Assembly (NCBI GenBank): GCA_016204155.1
Contig: JACQLG010000010.1
Span: forward strand, 1-7,987
Origin: Candidatus Niyogiibacteriota bacterium
GTDB taxonomy: Bacteria > Patescibacteriota > Minisyncoccia > 1-14-0-10-42-19
DNA length: 7,987 nucleotides
Reading direction: 5' to 3'
Positions 1 through 4,501 of this stretch are shown piece after piece (position 1 is the stretch's first letter; each line of letters starts with the position of its first letter). The notes under the pieces are model-generated. The model saw only the letters and a list, made by a program, of their open reading frames with translations, did no database searches and was not told the DNA's origin. The translations under genes were made by a program, and so were the position numbers.

Positions 1-17
1 ATCGTGGGAAATAGCGC

Positions 18-31
18 TATACTATACAGTA
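18..31 (+). promoter_or_regulatory. Putative -10 box just upstream of the histidine kinase start
   Basis: TATACT at 18-23 is one mismatch from the TATAAT consensus and lies 7 bases before the ATG at 31. Transcription would begin at or next to that ATG, giving a leaderless mRNA. The matching -35 element would fall at or beyond the window edge and cannot be seen. The same -10-to-start geometry recurs at 916-928 and 3309-3323, which strengthens the call. Confidence 0.5.
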
Positions 32-915
32 TGGATATATTTTTGATATTGGTTCTAAGTTTTATATTGCTCCTGTTTGTAGAGAGTTTTTTTTGGTGGA
101 GGAAGGTTCTTTCGCGTGGTAGAGCCGGTAACAAAAAAATGATGCAGGAGTTTATCTCGCTTTTGGTGCATGATATGCGGGGTCCTTTGGACAATATCCA
201 GAAGATATCGGAACTTATGCTTTCTCCGCGCCATCAATTAGACGACGTCCAACGCAAAGAATATACGAATTTAATCCACGAGAGCTCCTCGTCCATGCTT
301 GTACTCATGAATACGATATCGGACGCGGCAAAGCTCGGCTTGGGACGGCTTAACATCACAAAGACAGAGAACGATCTTTTGCAGCTTATCGAGGAGCGGA
401 AAAGCTTTTTTGCGTTGAGTATTACGCAGGCGCATGTTTCTTTCACATCTTCTTTCCACAAAGACGTTCCTCAGCCGCTTTTGTTTGACAGGCGAGTTGT
501 TTCCGACGCGCTGAATAATCTTATTTCCAATGCCATTAAATTCAACCGCCCCGACGGATGGGTGCGCATTGACGTATTTTTGATGCGGAAAGGGGAAAAG
601 ATTGAGGGAGAGGCAAGCCGCGCGGGCGTTTCACTTTTCCCGCCAGCGTATCAAGAAGGGAGAGGCGTTTTGAAAGATACGGCGGTTATAGCGATCTCGC
701 ATAGCGACTCAGGGATTCCTGCCGAAACTCTCCCACAGATCTTCCGCCAAGACGAGCAGGTGGATGAGAATTTTTTGCAGAAAATCAAGCGTGCCCACGG
801 AAGCAGCTTATTTATAACGAAAAATGTCATCTTGCAGGCCGGAGGGACGATCGGCGCAGGATCGAAAGAAAGCGAGGGGACGACATTTTTCTTTACGATT
901 CCTATTGAGAAGTGA
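31..915 (+). CDS. Membrane-anchored sensor histidine kinase, short form with degenerate ATP-binding motifs
   Basis: This is a 294-residue histidine kinase counted from ATG 31. A GTG at 4 in the same frame would add nine residues, but the -10 box at 18-23 favours the ATG. One membrane helix (about residues 2-22) is followed by a short basic linker, with no separate sensor domain. The H-box reads VHDMRGPL with the phosphoacceptor candidate H47. The N-box is NLISNAIKF with N167. The glycine boxes are poor: G1 is DSGIP (226-230) instead of DxGxG, and the usual GxGLGL of G2 is replaced by HGSSLF (256-261). An extra stretch of roughly 25 residues sits between the N-box strand and G1. The C-terminal strand pattern (GTTFFFTIP) is normal. 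It probably phosphorylates or dephosphorylates the two receiver proteins encoded just downstream, but kinase activity is uncertain because of the worn lid. The family is certain; catalysis is not. Confidence 0.87.
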   Translation: MDIFLILVLSFILLLFVESFFWWRKVLSRGRAGNKKMMQEFISLLVHDMRGPLDNIQKISELMLSPRHQLDDVQRKEYTNLIHESSSSMLVLMNTISDAAKLGLGRLNITKTENDLLQLIEERKSFFALSITQAHVSFTSSFHKDVPQPLLFDRRVVSDALNNLISNAIKFNRPDGWVRIDVFLMRKGEKIEGEASRAGVSLFPPAYQEGRGVLKDTAVIAISHSDSGIPAETLPQIFRQDEQVDENFLQKIKRAHGSSLFITKNVILQAGGTIGAGSKESEGTTFFFTIPIEK

Positions 916-928
916 TACTATAGAATCA
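892..928 (+). promoter_or_regulatory. Putative internal promoter for the first response regulator
   Basis: An extended -10 element, TG-A-TACTAT (913-921), overlaps the kinase stop codon. TTTACG (892-897) lies 18 bases upstream as a 4-of-6 match to the -35 consensus. Transcription would begin near 928, exactly at the first ATG of the response regulator, so this transcript would also be leaderless. It would let the regulators and cyclase be made independently of the kinase. This is a prediction from motif and spacing only. Confidence 0.45.
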
Positions 929-1311
929 TGATGCAAAAAGACGCAAAAATACTTATTGTGGAAGATGATGCTGATTTTGTAAAAATCCTCTCTACGGGGT
1001 TGGTTGATTATGGTTTGAAAAATATCATTACCGCATTTGACGGCGAAGAGGGATTGGAAAAAGCGATTAAAGAAAAACCTGACCTTATCTTGCTTGATTT
1101 GATTCTGCCGAAGATGCGCGGAGAAGATTTTTTAAAAAAGCTCCGCGCGCATCCCGATATTCATGCGATAGCGGTATTGATTATTTCTCAACTTTCAGAT
1201 TACAAAAAGATATCAGAAACCATGAGTCTCGGCATTAAGGGATATATTGTAAAAGCGGATTTCAGCCTGGATAGGATGATAGAACAGATAGAGCGGATTT
1301 TAGACGAATAA
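928..1311 (+). CDS. Stand-alone receiver-domain response regulator (first of a tandem pair)
   Basis: The 127-residue protein is a single REC domain with no output domain, the length expected for CheY-like proteins. The acidic pocket is E12-D13-D14, the phosphoacceptor is D57 (context LILLDLILPKMRG), the switch serine is S87 and the conserved lysine is K109 (YIVKADF). All residues needed for phosphorylation are present. It starts 12 bases after the kinase stop. The start is an ATGATG doublet (928 or 931) and there is no Shine-Dalgarno sequence. With no DNA-binding domain it presumably works by protein contact or as a relay intermediate. The kinase immediately upstream is the obvious partner. 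The target is not visible from sequence, although the operon ends in a c-di-AMP synthase. Confidence 0.93.
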   Translation: MMQKDAKILIVEDDADFVKILSTGLVDYGLKNIITAFDGEEGLEKAIKEKPDLILLDLILPKMRGEDFLKKLRAHPDIHAIAVLIISQLSDYKKISETMSLGIKGYIVKADFSLDRMIEQIERILDE

Positions 1312-1329
1312 TTTTTTACGTAACGGGGT

Positions 1330-1707
1330 ATGGCAAAGAAAATTCTTTTAGTAGATGATGATACTACGTTTCTTGCGGTTCTTGGCGACTGGTTTACGGG
1401 CAAGGGATTTGAGGTCCACAAAGAGCAAAACGGCCCTTCGGCTCTGGAATATCTCAAGAAGGGCAAGATAGACGTTATTATCCTTGATTTTGTGATGCAG
1501 CCGATGAACGGGATTGAAGTGCTAGAAAAAATAAAAGGCAATACTTCCACAAAACACATTCCCGTATTCTTATTGTCGCAATTGGGCGAGGGCGAGCATA
1601 TCGCGAAGGCCCGTGAATTGGGAGCGGAAGATTACTTGGTAAAATCGAATTTTAATCTCGAATCGCTGACGGCGCGCATTAATGCCATTATTGAAAATAA
1701 GTCATGA
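1330..1707 (+). CDS. Stand-alone receiver-domain response regulator (second of a tandem pair)
   Basis: This 125-residue single REC domain has the acidic pocket D9-D10-D11, phosphoacceptor D53 (IILDFVMQPMNG), switch serine S83 and conserved lysine K105 (DYLVKSNF). It resembles its upstream neighbour, including a shared SQL after the fourth strand and a K-x-x-F near the end, so the two are probably diverged duplicates. The gap from the first regulator is 18 bases. A GGGG run at 1325-1328 is too close to the ATG to act as a normal ribosome-binding site. Its stop TGA (1705-1707) overlaps the start of the diadenylate cyclase gene as ATGA, which suggests translational coupling and makes the cyclase the most likely functional partner. 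That link is inferred from position only. Confidence 0.93.
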   Translation: MAKKILLVDDDTTFLAVLGDWFTGKGFEVHKEQNGPSALEYLKKGKIDVIILDFVMQPMNGIEVLEKIKGNTSTKHIPVFLLSQLGEGEHIAKARELGAEDYLVKSNFNLESLTARINAIIENKS

Positions 1708-3173
1708 TGTACGAACTCGTCGCATCATTGTATTCATTGCGCGAATTTATCGGCAATGTATATATTTTTGATATTGTTGATGTTTTTATTATTGCGGTCT
1801 TTCTGTACATTATTATCGTTCTGTTTAAGCGTACGCGTTCTTGGCCTATTCTTGTGGGCATCGGCGTGCTCGGGGTCATTTACGCCGCTTCACAGATGTT
1901 CAATTTATTCCTGACCTCTCTTGCGCTCCAGTCGTTCTTTGCCGTATTTATCGTTGTGCTCGTTATCATATTTCAGAGCGAACTGAGGCGTTTTTTTGAA
2001 CTTATTTCATTTTGGAATACGCGCCAATTCAAATTAAAACAAGAGGCGTCGGGTTTCCCGTTTCATATCAATGAGTTGCTGCAGGCGGCTGCGCGGCTTG
2101 TTAATCAGAAGCGTGGAGCGCTTATCGTTTTTCCGGGAAACGAGAACACCGATCGATTTCTTAACGGCGGCAAACAGCTTGACGGATTGATCACAGAAGA
2201 ATTGCTTGAGAGCATATTTGACCCGCATTCGCCGGGGCATGACGGAGCGGTTGTGATTAGAAAAAACCGCATCTCGCAATTCGGCGTGCATTTACCGCTT
2301 GCAAAGAATTTTAAACAACTAGGGAAAAGGGGAACGCGCCACAGCGCCGCTTTAGGCATTTCCGAGAATACCGATGCATTGGCGGTTGTCATATCAGAGG
2401 AGCGCGGGACGATATCGCTTGCCCATAACGGGCGGCTGAAAGAAATCCAATCAGTAGAGGAACTTGAGTCGTCCTTGAAAAAGTTCTTCAGAGACACGTA
2501 TACGGACCCGGTTTCTTCATTTTGGTCAGATTTTTTAAAACGGAATTCATTTGAAAAAATTATTGCGCTTGGGCTTGCGGGAGTCATGTGGTTCTTTTTT
2601 TCATTCCAGGCTGAGACCGTTCAGCGAAGTTTTACGCTTCCGTTGGTATACCGAAATCTTCCCGAAGCGCTCTTCATTGAAGAATCCGAGCCGCGCGAAG
2701 TTTCGGTAACATTTGTAAGCAGGGGAGAGAATTCTTTTGAGAGAGCGGATGAGCAATCCGTTGAGGTTTCGGTTGACGCAAAAGATTTTATGACAGGAGA
2801 TAATCAGATCATTCTTACGGAAGATATGGTCCGCCATCCCGCCGTACTCTCTGTTGTTGAGATCGTTCCATTGCAGATACATGTAAGGGTTACGGAATTC
2901 CGTGCGTTTGAAGTTCCTATTGAGGCAGACGTTGCAGGAGACGTTGCTTCCGATGTCCGGATTGATTCGGTGGTTGTCATTCCTGAACACATAGGTATTC
3001 TTGTGCCTGAAGGCATGCTTCCGCCCAAATCGGTGCAAACAGTTCCTGTAAATATCACAGGACTTTCGGCAAGCAAGGTATTTTCATCGCGTCTTCTTCT
3101 GCCGTCAAATATGCGTTTCCGGGACAGCATCAGCCCGAGCGTATCAGTAAAAGTAAATGTGGTGAAGAAATAG
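1704..3173 (+). CDS. Membrane diadenylate cyclase (CdaA type) fused to a CdaR/YbbR-type regulatory region
   Basis: The 489-residue protein should make cyclic di-AMP from two ATP at the inner face of the membrane. The N-terminus has three helices (about 22-41, 48-63, 73-90) ending in IIFQSELRRFF, the junction typical of CdaA. The DAC domain follows (about 110-245) with the DGA motif at D180-G181-A182 in the context SPGHDGAVV. The second motif is GTRHS (R212-H213-S214), so the last residue of the usual RHR is serine. A fourth helix (about 286-301) in the style of the CdaR N-terminus (KIIALGLAGVMWFFF) leads to about 185 residues with two YbbR-like repeats, which by topology lie outside the membrane. 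In Bacillus and relatives CdaA and its regulator CdaR are separate adjacent genes followed by glmM; here they form one chain and no glmM is present. The start is ATG 1704 (or 1707 in ATGATG), overlapping the upstream regulator. Confidence 0.9.
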   Translation: MMYELVASLYSLREFIGNVYIFDIVDVFIIAVFLYIIIVLFKRTRSWPILVGIGVLGVIYAASQMFNLFLTSLALQSFFAVFIVVLVIIFQSELRRFFELISFWNTRQFKLKQEASGFPFHINELLQAAARLVNQKRGALIVFPGNENTDRFLNGGKQLDGLITEELLESIFDPHSPGHDGAVVIRKNRISQFGVHLPLAKNFKQLGKRGTRHSAALGISENTDALAVVISEERGTISLAHNGRLKEIQSVEELESSLKKFFRDTYTDPVSSFWSDFLKRNSFEKIIALGLAGVMWFFFSFQAETVQRSFTLPLVYRNLPEALFIEESEPREVSVTFVSRGENSFERADEQSVEVSVDAKDFMTGDNQIILTEDMVRHPAVLSVVEIVPLQIHVRVTEFRAFEVPIEADVAGDVASDVRIDSVVVIPEHIGILVPEGMLPPKSVQTVPVNITGLSASKVFSSRLLLPSNMRFRDSISPSVSVKVNVVKK

Positions 3174-3180
3174 AAAATGT

Positions 3181-3192
3181 TTGACATGTCAA
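3181..3192. repeat. Perfect 12-bp palindrome after the cyclase gene
   Basis: TTGACATGTCAA reads identically on both strands and begins 7 bases after the cyclase stop codon. It could be a binding site for a dimeric regulator. Each half contains TTGACA, the -35 consensus, but the nearest downstream -10-like sequence (TATGAT, 3200-3205) leaves only 13 bases of spacing, too short for a normal promoter. Its function is unknown. Confidence 0.5.
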
Positions 3193-3234
3193 CGTAGTCT
3201 ATGATGACGAAAAATAATTTTTCAAAATTACTGG

Positions 3235-3261
3235 AAAAGGGCTTTGTTAAGCCCTTTTTTT
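3235..3261 (+). terminator. Rho-independent terminator of the signalling operon
   Basis: There is a perfect 10-bp stem, AAAAGGGCTT (3235-3244) pairing with AAGCCCTTTT (3249-3258), with a TGTT loop and an uninterrupted T run to 3261. It lies 61 bases after the cyclase stop codon and before the next promoter, so it separates the signalling operon from the synthetase-gyrB unit. Confidence 0.9.
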
Positions 3262-3285
3262 GATGTATTTATGCACAAAAAGACC

Positions 3286-3323
3286 TTTCAAAATGCATGC
3301 TTTTGCGCTATAATGAGGTATTG
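3286..3323 (+). promoter_or_regulatory. Promoter of the phenylalanyl-tRNA synthetase - gyrB unit
   Basis: A perfect TATAAT (3309-3314) has TTTCAA (3286-3291, weak -35) 17 bases upstream. The expected transcription start is about 3321-3323, at the GTG start codon, so the mRNA would be leaderless. A GAGG at 3315-3318 looks like a short Shine-Dalgarno core but would lie upstream of the predicted transcript start. The promoter directly follows the terminator at 3235-3261. Confidence 0.7.
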
Positions 3324-4498
3324 TGCAAAACGTAATAAAGCGTGAAAAATCGGGCAGGAATAGCCCGATTATCATTCAATCCAATGAGGAAAACGTGCTG
3401 CTGGAATTGCTGCAAAAGAGGCATGATACGGAGGGCGAGCGGCTAAAGAGGTTTTTAGCAATGCCTGATCTGACGCGGGTTTCCGAGAGTCCACTCAAGG
3501 AGCTTGTCGCGCGCATTGTGGCGCTCCCGCGCTTTTCTGATTTTGACATACTTAAGGTGCCTGAGATAGTGTCGGCAGAAGTTAGTTTTGATCTATTTAA
3601 TTTTCCGGCGGACCACCCGGCCAGGAACCGCTCTGATACATATTATGTTGACGATAAGCATATTTTACGGACCCATACGACAATAATGTGGTATTTTTAC
3701 TTGAACGAGCCCGCCATCAAAGCACGGATAACAAACAAGGAATCAGTCGGTTCGCTTTCGTACGGCAAGGTATACAGGAAAGATGAGATAGACCGCAACC
3801 ACATGAATGTGTTTCATCAGATGGATGGATGGTATCTTCTCCCGAAAAACAAAGGAGTTATTTCTGTTGATGATTTAAAAGAAGTGTTGATAGAGATTGC
3901 TCAAGCTATCTTTGGCAAGGAGATTGAATATCGATTTAATAAAGATACGTTTCCCTATACCAATCCATCAATTGAAATGGAGATACAGCGCGAAGGGCGA
4001 TGGATAGAAGTGTTGGGGTCGGGGGTGGTGCATCCGATGGTATTACAGCATTTGAGCGTTAACCCTGACGAATACACCGGTTGGGCGTTCGGTTTCGGCC
4101 TTGAACGATTGGCGATTCTTGCCATGAATCTTCCTGACATCCGGCTTTTATGGTCAACTGATGCGCGCGTGAAGAAACAATTGAGGCTCGGCCGTGCGTA
4201 TGTGCCTGTAAGTAAATATCCGAAGATTGAGCGTGATATATCCTTTGTGGTCGGGCGCGATTTTGTCCCAAATAATTATTTCGACCTCATCCGAGATATC
4301 GGCGGAGATCTTATTGAGGAAGTTGCTCTGCTCGATACATACGAAGACGCGGAAAAATTTGGAAAAGATAAAGTAAGTTATACATACCGCATAATCTACC
4401 GATCGGGCGATCGGACGCTTCGAAGCGAAGAAGTGGATAGATTGCAGAATATGCTCTATCAAGAAACAGCGGAACAATGTCATGCTGAATTAAGATAA
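3323..4498 (+). CDS. Single-chain phenylalanyl-tRNA synthetase (mitochondrial-type architecture)
   Basis: The 391-residue class II synthetase should charge tRNA-Phe with phenylalanine in the cytoplasm. The catalytic core shows FPADHPAR (94-101) and LRTHTT (115-120). Motif 2 is GKVYRKDEIDRNH followed by FHQMDG (148-169, arginine R152). Motif 3 is GWAFGFGLERL (253-263, arginine R262). The core is followed directly by an FDX-ACB anticodon-binding domain (about 297-391) starting SKYPKIERDISF and including GGDLIEEV and YRIIYRSGDRTL. In ordinary bacteria the FDX-ACB domain is at the end of the separate beta subunit PheT; alpha core plus FDX-ACB in one chain is the layout of the monomeric mitochondrial enzyme. 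The coiled-coil tRNA-binding arm of bacterial PheS and the B3/B4 editing domain of PheT are absent. No pheT lies in the window. GTG is chosen as start from the promoter spacing. Identity as PheRS is near certain; the single-subunit function is inferred. Confidence 0.92.
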   Translation: MQNVIKREKSGRNSPIIIQSNEENVLLELLQKRHDTEGERLKRFLAMPDLTRVSESPLKELVARIVALPRFSDFDILKVPEIVSAEVSFDLFNFPADHPARNRSDTYYVDDKHILRTHTTIMWYFYLNEPAIKARITNKESVGSLSYGKVYRKDEIDRNHMNVFHQMDGWYLLPKNKGVISVDDLKEVLIEIAQAIFGKEIEYRFNKDTFPYTNPSIEMEIQREGRWIEVLGSGVVHPMVLQHLSVNPDEYTGWAFGFGLERLAILAMNLPDIRLLWSTDARVKKQLRLGRAYVPVSKYPKIERDISFVVGRDFVPNNYFDLIRDIGGDLIEEVALLDTYEDAEKFGKDKVSYTYRIIYRSGDRTLRSEEVDRLQNMLYQETAEQCHAELR

Positions 4499-4501
4499 TC
4501 T

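Noticed and set aside
4..30. GTG at position 4 as start of the histidine kinase
   Set aside because: The -10 box at 18-23 would lie inside this coding extension, and ATG 31 begins the membrane helix directly. It cannot be excluded, because upstream sequence is missing.
2105..2587. Antisense 160-codon open frame within the cyclase gene
   Set aside because: It overlaps the well-supported DAC domain, has no recognisable motif and reads as the complement of a coding frame.
3181..3205. Possible promoter TTGACA (3181-3186) with TATGAT (3200-3205)
   Set aside because: The spacing is only 13 bases, and there is no TG extension; any product would end about 50 bases later at the terminator.
3201..3263. 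A 20-codon open frame starting ATGATG after the TATGAT sequence
   Set aside because: It runs through the terminator stem and ends in its T run, has no supported promoter spacing, and has a composition typical of non-coding sequence.
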